This document shows positions 5,542 through 14,521 of a DNA stretch of 64,000 nt, piece by piece. The stretch is from contig CAWAHE010000004.1 of assembly GCA_963781775.1 (NCBI GenBank), positions 1-64,000 on the forward strand, in the 5' to 3' direction. Every line of letters begins with the position of its first letter. Positions within the stretch are counted from its first letter, which is position 1. The translations under genes were made by a program, and so were the position numbers. This DNA is from CAVSRC01 sp963781775 (GTDB taxonomy: Bacteria > Pseudomonadota > Alphaproteobacteria > Rhizobiales > Kaistiaceae). Under the pieces are notes generated by a model that was not told the DNA's origin, made no database searches, and saw only the letters and a program-made list of their open reading frames with translations.

Positions 5542-8169
5542 ATGAACCTCGTCATCGTCGAGTCCCCCGCCAAGGCCAAGACCATCAACAAGTACCTGGG
5601 GCCGAGCTACCAGGTGCTCGCCTCCTATGGCCATGTCCGTGACCTGCCCTCGAAGAACGGTTCCGTCGATCCGGAGCAGGACTTCTCCATGTTGTGGGAA
5701 GTGGACGGCAAGTCGCAGAAGCGGCTCTCCGACATTACCTCGGCGATCAAGGACGCCGACCGGCTGATCCTGGCGACCGACCCCGACCGCGAGGGCGAGG
5801 CGATCTCGTGGCACGTGCTCGAGGTGCTCAAGCATCGCAAGGCGATTGGCGCCCGGCCGGTCGAGCGCGTCGTCTTCAACGCCATCACCCGCGACGCCAT
5901 CCTCGATGCGATGAAGCATCCGCGCGAGATCGATGCCGCCCTGGTCGATGCCTATCTCGCCCGCCGCGCGCTCGACTATCTCGTCGGCTTCACGCTGTCG
6001 CCGGTGCTGTGGCGCAAGCTCCCCGGCGCGCGCTCCGCCGGCCGCGTCCAGTCGGTGGCGCTCAGGCTGGTTTGCGAACGCGAAACCGAGATCGAGGCGT
6101 TCAAGCCGCGCGAATACTGGTCGGTTGCCGTAACCCTCGAACCGCCGAACGGCGGGCGCTTCGTGGCCCGCATCGTCGGCGAAAACGGCCAGAAGCTGGG
6201 TCGCCTCGACATTCCCGACGAGGCAACGGCGAAGCGCATCGAAGCGGCGCTGAAATCGGGCGACTATCGCGTCGTCTCGGTCGAGGCGAAGCCGGTGCGC
6301 CGCAATCCGCCGCCGCCCTTCACCACCTCAACCATGCAGCAGGAGGCCTCGCGAAAGCTCGGCTTCTCCGCCTCGCGCACCATGCAGGTCGCCCAGCGCC
6401 TCTATGAGGATGGGCTGATCACCTATATGCGGACCGACGGCGTGCAGTCGGCGCCGGAAGCGATCACCGCGGCCCGCGCCACCATCGCCAAGCGCTTCGG
6501 CGATCGCTACGTGCCGGAGAAGCCGCGCTTCTACCAGACCAAGGCGAAGAACGCGCAGGAAGCCCACGAGGCGATCCGCCCGACCGACCTCGGCCACGCG
6601 CCAGACGCGGCGCGCGGCCTCGAAGCCGACCAGGCTCGACTCTACGAACTCATCTGGAAGCGCATGACGGCGAGCCAGATGCAGGCCGCCGAACTGGAGC
6701 GCACCACGGTGGAGATCATCGCCGGCAGCGGCGGCCACCCGGTCAATCTGCGCGCCACCGGCCAGGTCGTCCGCTTCGACGGCTTCCTGACGCTCTATCA
6801 GGAAGGCCGCGACGACGATTCCGACGACGAGGAAGGCGGCCGCCTCCCGCCGATGCGCGAGGGCGATGTCCTGACCGAGCACGGCATCGAGACGGCCCAG
6901 CATTTCACCGAACCGCCGCCGCGCTACTCCGAGGCGACGCTCATCAAGAAAATGGAGGAACTCGGCATCGGCCGTCCCTCCACCTATGCCGCAACGCTGT
7001 CGGTGCTGCGCGACCGCGACTATGTGCGGCTCGAAAAGAAGCAGCTCATCCCCGAGGACAAGGGCCGGCTGGTCACCGCCTTCCTGGAGAGCTTCTTCAA
7101 GCGCTATGTCGAATACGACTTCACTGCTGATCTCGAGGAGAAGCTCGACAAGATTTCCAACGGCGACCTGTCGTGGAAAGACGTGTTGCGCGATTTCTGG
7201 CGGCAGTTCTCGCTCGACGTCGACCAGACCAAGGACCTGCGCGTCTCCGAGGTTCTCGAACACCTCAACGAGTTGCTCGGCGCGCATATCTTTCCTGCGC
7301 GCGCCGAAGGCGGCGACCCACGCCAGTGCCCGTCATGCGGCACCGGCAAACTCTCGCTCAAGTTGGGCAAGTTCGGCGCTTTCATCGGCTGCTCGAACTA
7401 CCCCGAGTGCCGCTACACCCGGCAGCTCGCCGTCTCCGGCGAGAATGGCAATGGCGGCGACATCGGCGGCGACGGCAAGCTGCTCGGCAAGGACCCCGAG
7501 ACCGGCCTCGACGTGACGCTGCGCACCGGCCGCTTTGGCCCTTACGTGCAGCTCGGCGAGCAGGGCGAGGACAAGAAGATCAAGCCGAAGCGCGCCAGCA
7601 TCCCGCGTGGTTGGGACGTCGCCACGCTCGACCTCGAACAGGCGCTTTCCCTGCTGGCATTGCCGCGCGAGGTCGGTTTGCATCCGGAAACCGCCAAGCC
7701 GATCACCGCCGGCCTCGGCCGCTACGGCCCGTTCGTGCTTCATGACGGCACCTTCGCCAATCTCGATTCGGTCGAGGAAGTGTTTTCGGTCGGCCTCAAC
7801 CGGGCGGTGACGCTGATCGCCGAGAAGATGGCCGGCGGCGGACGCCGCGGCGGCCGCGCGGCGCCCAAGGCCCTGAAGACGCTCGGCGACCATCCCGATG
7901 GCGGCCCCGTGACGGTGCGCGACGGCAAGTACGGCCCCTACGTCAATCACGCCAAGGTCAACGCCACGCTGCCCAAGGACGTCGATCCGCAGCTTGTGAC
8001 GCTCGAACAGGCACTCGAACTCATCGCCGCCAGGGCCGGCAAATCGCCTGCCCGCGGCAGAAAAAAGGCCGCCGCCAAACCCAAGGCGGCCGCGAAACCC
8101 AAAACCGGGGCCAAGGCCCGACCGAAGCGCGCCGCAAAGGCGAGCGCGCCGGAAGCCGAAGACGCCTGA
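5542..8169 (+). CDS. topA: DNA topoisomerase I (type IA)
   Basis: TopA relaxes negative supercoils through a transient 5'-phosphotyrosine link. The 875-residue protein starts with the Toprim domain (VIVESPAKAKTI; LATDPDREGEAISWH). The catalytic tyrosine is in LITYMRTDGV, about residue 295. A zinc-finger-like C-terminal motif follows at about residues 597-630 (CPSCGTGKLSLKLG ... CSNYPECRYTR), then repeated topoisomerase C-terminal units and a Lys/Ala-rich tail (about 830-875) that likely binds DNA. Length and motifs fit a complete alphaproteobacterial enzyme. It lies between dprA and rnr, the usual order in this group. Confidence 0.97.
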   Translation: MNLVIVESPAKAKTINKYLGPSYQVLASYGHVRDLPSKNGSVDPEQDFSMLWEVDGKSQKRLSDITSAIKDADRLILATDPDREGEAISWHVLEVLKHRKAIGARPVERVVFNAITRDAILDAMKHPREIDAALVDAYLARRALDYLVGFTLSPVLWRKLPGARSAGRVQSVALRLVCERETEIEAFKPREYWSVAVTLEPPNGGRFVARIVGENGQKLGRLDIPDEATAKRIEAALKSGDYRVVSVEAKPVRRNPPPPFTTSTMQQEASRKLGFSASRTMQVAQRLYEDGLITYMRTDGVQSAPEAITAARATIAKRFGDRYVPEKPRFYQTKAKNAQEAHEAIRPTDLGHAPDAARGLEADQARLYELIWKRMTASQMQAAELERTTVEIIAGSGGHPVNLRATGQVVRFDGFLTLYQEGRDDDSDDEEGGRLPPMREGDVLTEHGIETAQHFTEPPPRYSEATLIKKMEELGIGRPSTYAATLSVLRDRDYVRLEKKQLIPEDKGRLVTAFLESFFKRYVEYDFTADLEEKLDKISNGDLSWKDVLRDFWRQFSLDVDQTKDLRVSEVLEHLNELLGAHIFPARAEGGDPRQCPSCGTGKLSLKLGKFGAFIGCSNYPECRYTRQLAVSGENGNGGDIGGDGKLLGKDPETGLDVTLRTGRFGPYVQLGEQGEDKKIKPKRASIPRGWDVATLDLEQALSLLALPREVGLHPETAKPITAGLGRYGPFVLHDGTFANLDSVEEVFSVGLNRAVTLIAEKMAGGGRRGGRAAPKALKTLGDHPDGGPVTVRDGKYGPYVNHAKVNATLPKDVDPQLVTLEQALELIAARAGKSPARGRKKAAAKPKAAAKPKTGAKARPKRAAKASAPEAEDA

Positions 8170-8191
8170 GAGCCCCTTTCAGGAACACCCA

Positions 8192-10477
8192 TTGCCCAAG
8201 ACAAAAGAAACTACAGGAAAAAAGAAGACCAAGGGCCTCCGGCCCGGACTCCCCACCCGCGAACAGATCCTCGCTTTCATCGCAGAACATCCCGGGGAAG
8301 CCGGAAAACGCGAGATCGCGCGGGCTTTCGGCATCACCGGATCGGCCCGCATCCCGCTCAAGGCCATGCTCAAGGACCTCGCCGGTGACGGCCTGGTCGA
8401 GCGCCGCAAGAAGCGGTTGCGCCGCACCGAGGATCTCCCCTCCGTCAGCGTGCTGGAAGTGACCGGCCGAGACAGCGACGGCGAATTCCTCGCCCGCCCG
8501 GCCGAGTGGTCGGATGCCGAGGGCGGCCCGCCGCCGGCGATCGTGATCGCCGCGTCGCGCGAGAAACGAGGCCCCGCCGCCGGCATCGGCGATCGGGTGC
8601 TCGCCCGCCTCACCGCCGTCGATGGCGCCGGCTACGAAGCCCGCATCATCAAGATCATCGACAAGAAGCCGCTGACGGTGCTGGGGGTCGTGCGCGACCT
8701 GCCCGGCGGAAAGCGCATCGAGCCAGTCGACCGCAAGCAGCGCGAGATGATCCTCGACGCCGATCCGACCGGGAAAGCAAAGGACGGCGATCTCGTCTCG
8801 GTGACGCTCGTCGGCGCCGACCGCTACGGGCCGAGCCGCGCGCGCATTGCCGAGGTCATCGGCTCGATGAAGAGCGAGAAGGCGGTCTCCATGATCGCCA
8901 TCCACGCCCACGGCATCCCACACGTCTTTCCGCGCGAGGTTCTCGGCGAAGCCGATGCGGCCGGGCCGGTGACGCTCGATCACCGCGAAGACTGGCGCGA
9001 CGTGCCGCTGGTCACCATCGATCCGGCGGATGCCAAGGACCATGACGACGCCGTCCACGCCGAACCCGACCAGGACCCGAAGAATCCGGGCGGCCATATC
9101 GTCACCGTCGCCATCGCCGACGTCTCCTGGTATGTGCGACCGGGGACCGCGATGGACCGCGAGGCGGTTACCCGCGCCAACTCGGTCTATTTCCCCGACC
9201 GCGTCGTGCCGATGCTGCCCGAGCGCATCTCCAACGACCTGTGTTCGCTGCGCGAGAACGAGGACAGGCCGGCGCTCGCCGTGCGCATGATCTTCTCCGC
9301 CGACGGCCGCAAGCTCAATCACCGCTTCCATCGCGTGCTGATGCGCTCGTCGGCGAAGCTCTCATACCGGCAAGCCCAGGACGCCTTCGACGGCGCTCCC
9401 GGCGAGATGCCCGAGCCGCTGGTAGCAGCGCTGGCTTCGCTGTGGGCGGCGTATCAAAGCCTCAAGCGCGGCCGAGACGAGCGCGAGCCGCTCGAACTCG
9501 ACCTGCCTGAGCGCAAGGTACTGGTCGCGCCGGACGGCTCGATCGACCGGATCGTCGTTCCCGAACGCCTGGAAGCGCACCGGCTGATCGAGGAATTCAT
9601 GATCCAGGCGAACGTCGCGGCGGCCGAGACGCTGGAGGCGCGCAAATCGCCGCTGGTCTATCGCATCCACGACACGCCCTCGATGGCCAAGCTCGAAGGC
9701 CTGCGCGACTTCCTCAAGTCGATCGAGATGTCGCTGCCCAAGGGCGGCAACCTACGGCCGGCGCAATTCAACCGGCTCTTGGAGAATGTTGGCGAGAGCG
9801 AGCACGGGCCCCTGCTGCATGAGGTGGTTTTGCGTAGCCAGGCGCAGGCCGAATACAGCCCGGAGAACATCGGCCATTTCGGTCTCAACCTCCGCCGCTA
9901 CGCGCATTTCACCTCGCCGATCCGCCGTTACGCCGACCTGATCGTTCATCGCGCGCTGGTGCGCTCCCTGAAACTGGGGCCGGGCGGCCTGCCGGACGGC
10001 ATCGAGGCGGAGTTGCCCGAAATTGCCGCGAAGATTTCCGCCGCCGAGCGCCGGGCCATGGCGGCCGAGCGCGATACGGTCGACAGGCTCGTCGCCCACT
10101 GGCTCGCCGACCGCGTCGGCGCCACGTTCAACGGGCGCATTTCCGGCGTCACCCGCGCCGGGCTCTTCGTGAAGCTCGACCAGACCGGCGCCGACGGCTT
10201 CATCCCCATGCGCACGCTCGGCACCGACTTCTATCAGTATGACGAGGCGCGCCGCGCTGTCATCGGCACGCGCAGCGGCGAGATGCATCGCCTCGGCGAT
10301 ACCGTTGAGGTCAAGCTGGTCGAAGCGATCCCGCTCGCCGGCGCACTGCGCTTCGAGATACTGAGCGAGGGCCGGGTTGTGCCCCGCAAGGACAGGCCAG
10401 TTCGTGAGGCTCGCGGGCGCGCGGGACAAGGCAGGCCGCCTTCGCGCGGCAAGGGCAAGCCGGCGCGACACCGCTAG
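8192..10477 (+). CDS. rnr: Ribonuclease R
   Basis: This is a processive 3'-to-5' exoribonuclease that degrades structured RNA. The 761-residue protein has an N-terminal winged-helix part (REIARAFGITGSARIPLKAM), cold-shock-like domains, the RNB catalytic domain with the metal-binding acidic cluster DPADAKDHDDAVHAE near residue 277, the later LRRYAHFTSPIRRYADLIVH block, and a C-terminal S1 domain (GRISGVTRAGLFVKL) with a basic tail. The start is TTG at 8192, 22 bases after the topA stop with AGGA upstream, so rnr is probably cotranscribed with topA. Confidence 0.95.
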   Translation: MPKTKETTGKKKTKGLRPGLPTREQILAFIAEHPGEAGKREIARAFGITGSARIPLKAMLKDLAGDGLVERRKKRLRRTEDLPSVSVLEVTGRDSDGEFLARPAEWSDAEGGPPPAIVIAASREKRGPAAGIGDRVLARLTAVDGAGYEARIIKIIDKKPLTVLGVVRDLPGGKRIEPVDRKQREMILDADPTGKAKDGDLVSVTLVGADRYGPSRARIAEVIGSMKSEKAVSMIAIHAHGIPHVFPREVLGEADAAGPVTLDHREDWRDVPLVTIDPADAKDHDDAVHAEPDQDPKNPGGHIVTVAIADVSWYVRPGTAMDREAVTRANSVYFPDRVVPMLPERISNDLCSLRENEDRPALAVRMIFSADGRKLNHRFHRVLMRSSAKLSYRQAQDAFDGAPGEMPEPLVAALASLWAAYQSLKRGRDEREPLELDLPERKVLVAPDGSIDRIVVPERLEAHRLIEEFMIQANVAAAETLEARKSPLVYRIHDTPSMAKLEGLRDFLKSIEMSLPKGGNLRPAQFNRLLENVGESEHGPLLHEVVLRSQAQAEYSPENIGHFGLNLRRYAHFTSPIRRYADLIVHRALVRSLKLGPGGLPDGIEAELPEIAAKISAAERRAMAAERDTVDRLVAHWLADRVGATFNGRISGVTRAGLFVKLDQTGADGFIPMRTLGTDFYQYDEARRAVIGTRSGEMHRLGDTVEVKLVEAIPLAGALRFEILSEGRVVPRKDRPVREARGRAGQGRPPSRGKGKPARHR

Positions 10478-10561
10478 ATCACCCGCGGCATCATGGCCGC
10501 CATGCGCGCCTTGATCGAAAGCGCGGCAGCGCCTAACTGCTTGAACGGAGCGAAAAAACAG

Positions 10562-11005
10562 ATGCCCGTCGAAATCCGAATCCCCGAAGAGCTACCGCCA
10601 CGGTCACAATGGCAGGCGATGGAGCGCGGTTTCCGTGGTCGCTGCCCGCATTGCGGCGAGGGCAAGCTGTTCCGCGCCTTCCTCAAGCCGGTCGAGACCT
10701 GCGCTGTTTGCGGCGAGGATCTCAGCCACCAGCGCGCCGACGACCTGCCGCCCTATCTCACCATCGTCGTTGTCGGACACCTGTTGGTGCCGCTGATGCT
10801 GGCCGTGCAACTGATGACCGACTTCTCGGTGATCACCTACCTGTCGATCTACCTGCCGCTCACCGCGGCGCTGACGCTGGCGCTGTTGCAGCCGGTGAAG
10901 GGCGCCGTGGTCGGCCTGCAATGGGCGCTGCGCATGCACGGCTTCGACGGCAGCGCCGACCCCGACGCGACGCCTGAAGGCTTCCTGCCGACCCCGCAGC
11001 CGTAG
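10562..11005 (+). CDS. DUF983 family membrane protein
   Basis: This 147-residue protein has the DUF983 signature: a zinc-ribbon-like pair CPHCGEGKLF and CAVCGEDL near the N-terminus, then hydrophobic helices (LTIVVVGHLLVPLMLAVQL and ITYLSIYLPLTAALTLALL). It is an inner-membrane protein of unknown function. The ATG at 10562 is preferred because it begins just before the conserved region; the frame is open upstream to 10493. It follows rnr in the conserved gene order. Confidence 0.85.
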   Translation: MPVEIRIPEELPPRSQWQAMERGFRGRCPHCGEGKLFRAFLKPVETCAVCGEDLSHQRADDLPPYLTIVVVGHLLVPLMLAVQLMTDFSVITYLSIYLPLTAALTLALLQPVKGAVVGLQWALRMHGFDGSADPDATPEGFLPTPQP

Positions 11006-11071
11006 CGCAATGGCAGGGAAAGTGGGTTCCGCTTCTTCCGTTCGACATTGCAGCCAGTTGGGAAATTCCGC

Positions 11072-12025
11072 TCACTTGCCCCGATAAGCGGGGTTCTTCA
11101 GCGAATAGACTTCGCCAGGCGCCTCCGGATCGTAGAACGAGACCGGCGCGGTGACGAATAGCCGCTGATCGCCGTCGCCGAGCACCATGGCGGTGACGTA
11201 GGGCTCCTTGAACGGGACGGTCGTTACCAGGTGGGCATGCTTGTCGACGATCAGCATGTGCCCGGCGCCGTATTCGGCGATGTAGAGATTGCCGGCACGA
11301 TCGACGGCAAGGCCGTCCGGGCCGACCTCCCAGCCGCGACCCGGAACCGCCGGCTCCAGCGCATCGAGCGAAACGAACACCCGTTTGCCGGACAGCGATC
11401 CGTCGTCTGCGACATCATAGGCGAGTACCCGGCGCGACAGGTGCTCCGAAACGTAGAGCGTCTTGCCATCCGGGGTCAGCGCCACGCCGTTGGAATAGTG
11501 GATGCCCTCGGCCAGCCGGGTGAGCTTCCCGCCCTTATCGAGATAGAGGACGGCGCCCTCGGCCGGCGCGCTCGGCGAGAACAGGCCCGACGAGGAGAAA
11601 TAGACCCCGCCCTTGGCGTCGTTGATCGAGGCGTTGGGGTCCATGAAGGTGCGACCGCTGGAATCGCGATCGATGATCTCGCGGGTGGAACCGTCGGGCG
11701 CGATGCGGGCCAGCGCGTTCTCATGATGGCAGAGCACGATGAGGGTGCCCTCGCCGCCCCGCGCCACCGAGGTCGGCCCGCAATCCGGCCGCGACCAGAC
11801 CACGGCATTGCGGGTTCCGTCCCAGGACATGACCCGGTCGGCGCCCATTTCCGCGTAATAGACGGTGTCGCCGACGATCACCGGGCCTTCCGGATAAGGC
11901 GAATTGGAGTTGACCGCGACCGCGTCGCCGGCCGGGGCGGCGACCGCCGAAATGGCCGCAATCACTGCCCACAGGCCCGCCAGACCCAGCGCCAACCGGG
12001 CGGAAATGCTTGACATTCGGCCCAT
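11072..12025 (-). CDS. Exported SMP-30/gluconolactonase-like protein
   Basis: This beta-propeller protein of about 317 residues has an N-terminal signal-peptide-like segment (ARLALGLAGLWAVIAAISAVAA). Propeller repeats of the SMP-30/gluconolactonase type are visible: PYPEGPVIVGDTVYYAE, HYSNGVALTPDGKTLYVSEH and GPDGLAVDRAGNLYIAEYGA. Family members hydrolyse lactones or related esters using a divalent metal. Export suggests action in the periplasm. The start is uncertain: ATG at 12025 or 12016, or TTG at 12046. It diverges from rpmG, whose promoter overlaps the 5' end. Confidence 0.8.
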   Translation of the reverse strand: MGRMSSISARLALGLAGLWAVIAAISAVAAPAGDAVAVNSNSPYPEGPVIVGDTVYYAEMGADRVMSWDGTRNAVVWSRPDCGPTSVARGGEGTLIVLCHHENALARIAPDGSTREIIDRDSSGRTFMDPNASINDAKGGVYFSSSGLFSPSAPAEGAVLYLDKGGKLTRLAEGIHYSNGVALTPDGKTLYVSEHLSRRVLAYDVADDGSLSGKRVFVSLDALEPAVPGRGWEVGPDGLAVDRAGNLYIAEYGAGHMLIVDKHAHLVTTVPFKEPYVTAMVLGDGDQRLFVTAPVSFYDPEAPGEVYSLKNPAYRGK

Positions 12026-12037
12026 CGAATCTAGTGT
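12010..12037 (+). promoter_or_regulatory. Probable promoter of rpmG
   Basis: TTGACA (12010-12015) is followed after 16 bases by TAGTGT (12032-12037), 34 bases before the rpmG ATG. The -35 box is consensus; the -10 box is weaker. Confidence 0.45.
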
Positions 12038-12071
12038 GCCGGCCAACCCCTAAGCCTCCGAGGAACCCGCC

Positions 12072-12239
12072 ATGGCCAAGGCCGCCACCATCAAGATCAA
12101 GCTCGTCAGCTCGGCTGACACCGGATTCTACTACGTCACCAAGAAAAACTCGCGCACCAAGACCGACAAGCTGGCCATGAAGAAATACGACCCGGTCGCC
12201 CGCAAACACGTGGAATTCCGCGAAACCAAGATCAAATAG
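12072..12239 (+). CDS. rpmG: 50S ribosomal protein L33
   Basis: This 55-residue basic protein begins MAKAATIKIKLVSSADTGF and continues with YYVTKKNSRTK and the C-terminal KKYDPVARKHVEFRETKIK. It is the cysteine-free form of L33, typical of proteobacteria, and a component of the large ribosomal subunit. The start is ATG at 12072. A clear intrinsic terminator follows 25 bases after the stop. The position beside pleD-divK is the usual one in Hyphomicrobiales. Confidence 0.95.
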   Translation: MAKAATIKIKLVSSADTGFYYVTKKNSRTKTDKLAMKKYDPVARKHVEFRETKIK

Positions 12240-12264
12240 CCCCGAAAATCAGGGCCTCCAGACG

Positions 12265-12294
12265 AAAAAAGCACCGCTTTCGCGGTGCTTTTTT
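12265..12294 (+). terminator. Rho-independent terminator of rpmG
   Basis: GCACCGC (12271-12277), loop TTTC, GCGGTGC (12282-12288), flanked by six A on the left and six T on the right. It is therefore symmetrical and could act in both directions. Confidence 0.9.
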
Positions 12295-12327
12295 GTTGTC
12301 CGGCGGACAAACCGGCCGGGAATTAGT

Positions 12328-12384
12328 GGCCGGTCCAGAACGGGTTTGTACGAGGAGGCCACTCAATCCGTTCTGGAACCGGCC
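12328..12384. repeat. Long imperfect inverted repeat (hairpin) in intergenic DNA
   Basis: GGCCGGT plus CCAGAACGG (12328-12343) pairs with CCGTTCTGG plus ACCGGCC (12368-12384), a 16-base-pair stem with one bulged A and a 24-base loop. There is no T-run, so it is not a standard terminator. It might be a REP-type element or a structured transcript end; which, I cannot tell. Confidence 0.6.
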
Positions 12385-12656
12385 GACCCCGCGGACCCAG
12401 GAGATGCGGCGGACCTGAGCACTCCGCAGGGTTTCTGCAATTTCGAAGCTTGCTTTCAGGATGCCCAAGCGTATCGATCGGTTCGTTCCATTTTGTGACG
12501 ACCGACCGGAGCCTCCTGCCTGCGAGCAACTAGACCATACTGCCCGCAATGCAAATGGCCAATCCGCATTCCTAGGGTTTTAGCTAAAACCCGTTTCTTA
12601 GTAAAGCGTTAGCGTTAATTCGGCGGCTTAGGAAAAACCGGCAAACTGCCGCCCGT
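12385..12656. other. Intergenic region between rpmG and pleD
   Basis: No gene is supported here. Short open frames on the minus strand match nothing I recognise. The last 80 bases are AT-richer (TTAGTAAAGCGTTAGCGTTAATTC). The two flanking genes converge. Confidence 0.4.
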
Positions 12657-14027
12657 TCAAGCGGCCGCGGCGACGACACGGTTACGTCCATCGCGCTTGG
12701 CGAGATAGAGCGCCCGGTCGGCACGCTTGATGAGCGCATTTGCGGTGTCATCGGGTGATGACAACGAGCAGATGCCGATCGACACCGTCACCTCAATGCT
12801 CTCGTCGCTATCGGCGATGGCGAAGCGTTCGCCAGCGATCTTCTGGCGGATGCGTTCGCCAACCAGCATCGCCAGCGCCGCATCCGTGTCCGGCATGGCA
12901 ACGACGAACTCCTCACCGCCCATCCGGCAGGACAGATCGACGGCGCGCACCGCCTTGCGCATGCGCCTCGCAAATTCGCGCAGCACGTCGTCGCCAGCGA
13001 CGTGACCATAGGTATCGTTGATGCGCTTGAAGTAGTCGATGTCGAGGACGAGCACCGAAAGCGGCTTCTCGCGTGCCGTCGCCTGCTGGACGAGCGTCGC
13101 CAGATGCCGCTCCATGTAACGACGGTTGTGCAATCCGGTAAGGCTGTCGGTGACCGCCATCTCCATGGTCAACTGCACGCTGTCGCGCAGGCGGTCGGCG
13201 AACCGCTTGCGCCGGATCTGCGTTCGCACGCGCGCCTGCATCTCGTTGCGGTCTATCGGCCTCACGAGATAATCGTTCACGCCTATGTCGAGGGCGCGCA
13301 TCAGGCGCCCGTTGTCCTCGGGATCGGCGATGATCAGGATCGGCAGCGCCCGCGTGCGGTCGAGCGAGCGCAGGTGCGACGCGAGACGGAGGCCGTCAAC
13401 CTGCTTGAGGCTCAGACTGATGATGACGAGGTCGTAGTCGCTCTCGGCGGCGCGAAACAAGGCTTCCTCGGGGTCGGCCTCGCTATCGACCTGGATCTGC
13501 GGCGCCAGAGTCTGGCGGATGCGTTCGACCGTCGCCAGCGCATCCTCGACCAACAGCACCTTGCCGCCCTCCTCGACCAAACTCGTCGGATCGAGCACGT
13601 CGTCGAGGCCGAGCTCGGACGAGGTCGCGGCGCGCATCATCAGCTCGTCGGTCAGTGTCTTCAGACGCACCAGGCTCTTGACCCGAGTGACCAGCGCGAT
13701 GTCGTTCACCGGTTTGGTGATGAAATCGTCGGCGCCCGCCTCCAGGCCCGCGATCCGGTCCGACGACTGGTCGAGCGCGGTGATGATGACCACGGGGATG
13801 TGGGCCGTGCGCGGATTGCTCTTCAGCCGCCGGCACACCTCCAGCCCATCCATTCCCGGCATCAGCACGTCGAGCAGGACGATGTCGCACTGGCCCTGGG
13901 CGCAAATCTCAATCGCCTGCGGCCCGTTCGTCGCCGTGACGACCTCGAAATATTCCGCCGCCAGCCGCGCCTCGAGCAGCTTGATATTGGTGGCGAGGTC
14001 GTCGACGACGAGAACGCGGGCGGTCAT
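12657..14027 (-). CDS. pleD: PleD-family diguanylate cyclase response regulator
   Basis: PleD makes cyclic di-GMP at the differentiating pole when phosphorylated. The 456-residue protein has REC1 with phospho-acceptor Asp53 (IVLLDVLMPGMDG), a REC2 adaptor domain lacking the equivalent Asp (IISLSLKQVDG), and a C-terminal GGDEF domain with active-site GGEEF. The allosteric inhibition site RAVD lies five residues before GGEEF, so product feedback is expected. The ATG at 14027 is chosen because REC1 begins there and GAGGA precedes it. It lies 10 bases downstream of divK in one operon, as in other Hyphomicrobiales. Confidence 0.95.
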   Translation of the reverse strand: MTARVLVVDDLATNIKLLEARLAAEYFEVVTATNGPQAIEICAQGQCDIVLLDVLMPGMDGLEVCRRLKSNPRTAHIPVVIITALDQSSDRIAGLEAGADDFITKPVNDIALVTRVKSLVRLKTLTDELMMRAATSSELGLDDVLDPTSLVEEGGKVLLVEDALATVERIRQTLAPQIQVDSEADPEEALFRAAESDYDLVIISLSLKQVDGLRLASHLRSLDRTRALPILIIADPEDNGRLMRALDIGVNDYLVRPIDRNEMQARVRTQIRRKRFADRLRDSVQLTMEMAVTDSLTGLHNRRYMERHLATLVQQATAREKPLSVLVLDIDYFKRINDTYGHVAGDDVLREFARRMRKAVRAVDLSCRMGGEEFVVAMPDTDAALAMLVGERIRQKIAGERFAIADSDESIEVTVSIGICSLSSPDDTANALIKRADRALYLAKRDGRNRVVAAAA

Positions 14028-14037
14028 GACGAACTCC

Positions 14038-14412
14038 TCAGCGACCGTCGCCGATAAACGACTTGACGGTCTCGATGAACTTGCCCACTGAGATCGGTTT
14101 CGACAGATAGGCCTCGCAGCCGCCCTGGCGGATGCGCTCCTCATCGCCCTTCATCGCGAAGGCGGTCACGGCGATCACCGGAATGGCGCGCAGATCGTCG
14201 TCCTCCTTGATCCACTTGGTAACCTCCAGCCCGGAGACTTCCGGCAACTGGATGTCCATGAGGATCAGATCGGGTCTGTGCGCGCGGGCGAGATCGATCG
14301 CCTCGAGGCCATTGCGCGTCTGCACAATATTGTATCCGTTCGCCTCGAGCAGGTCGTGAAAGAGCTTCATGTTGAGCTCGTTGTCTTCCACGACCAACAC
14401 CGTCTTAGCCAT
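14038..14412 (-). CDS. divK: Cell-cycle response regulator DivK
   Basis: This 124-residue single-domain receiver has the acidic pocket VVEDNELN, phospho-acceptor Asp53 (LILMDIQLPEVSG), and the conserved Thr/Ala and Lys positions (IAVTAFAMKGDEER; YLSKPISVGKF). In Caulobacter, DivK is phosphorylated by PleC/DivJ and controls CckA and hence CtrA. It is first in the divK-pleD operon. A perfect inverted repeat (14440-14465) lies in its leader. Confidence 0.95.
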   Translation of the reverse strand: MAKTVLVVEDNELNMKLFHDLLEANGYNIVQTRNGLEAIDLARAHRPDLILMDIQLPEVSGLEVTKWIKEDDDLRAIPVIAVTAFAMKGDEERIRQGGCEAYLSKPISVGKFIETVKSFIGDGR

Positions 14413-14439
14413 TTTTCAGGTGGATCCTGCGGCAGACAC

Positions 14440-14465
14440 GCATCCTGTGAGAAATGACAGGATGC
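14440..14465. promoter_or_regulatory. Perfect inverted repeat in the divK leader
   Basis: GCATCCTGT (14440-14448) and ACAGGATGC (14457-14465) are perfect 9-base arms separated by 8 bases, 28 bases upstream of the divK start and 57 upstream of the divergent DUF3572 gene. It could be an operator for either gene or an RNA hairpin. No known regulator site was recognised. Confidence 0.5.
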
Positions 14466-14521
14466 CGTAATTTCCGGGCCACGGAAAGATAGGCCGCACT
14501 CGTTTCGGAAAGGCAAATACG

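Noticed and set aside
8041..8160. Lys/Ala repeat-rich end of topA as a possible tandem repeat or separate element
   Set aside because: It is the ordinary basic C-terminal tail of alphaproteobacterial TopA.
12232..12549. 105-codon minus-strand frame between rpmG and pleD
   Set aside because: It would run through the rpmG terminator and the 12328-12384 hairpin, and its product resembles nothing known.
12657..14027. Missing phospho-Asp in the second receiver of PleD as a possible anomaly
   Set aside because: The REC2 domain of PleD proteins is an adaptor that normally lacks the acceptor residue.
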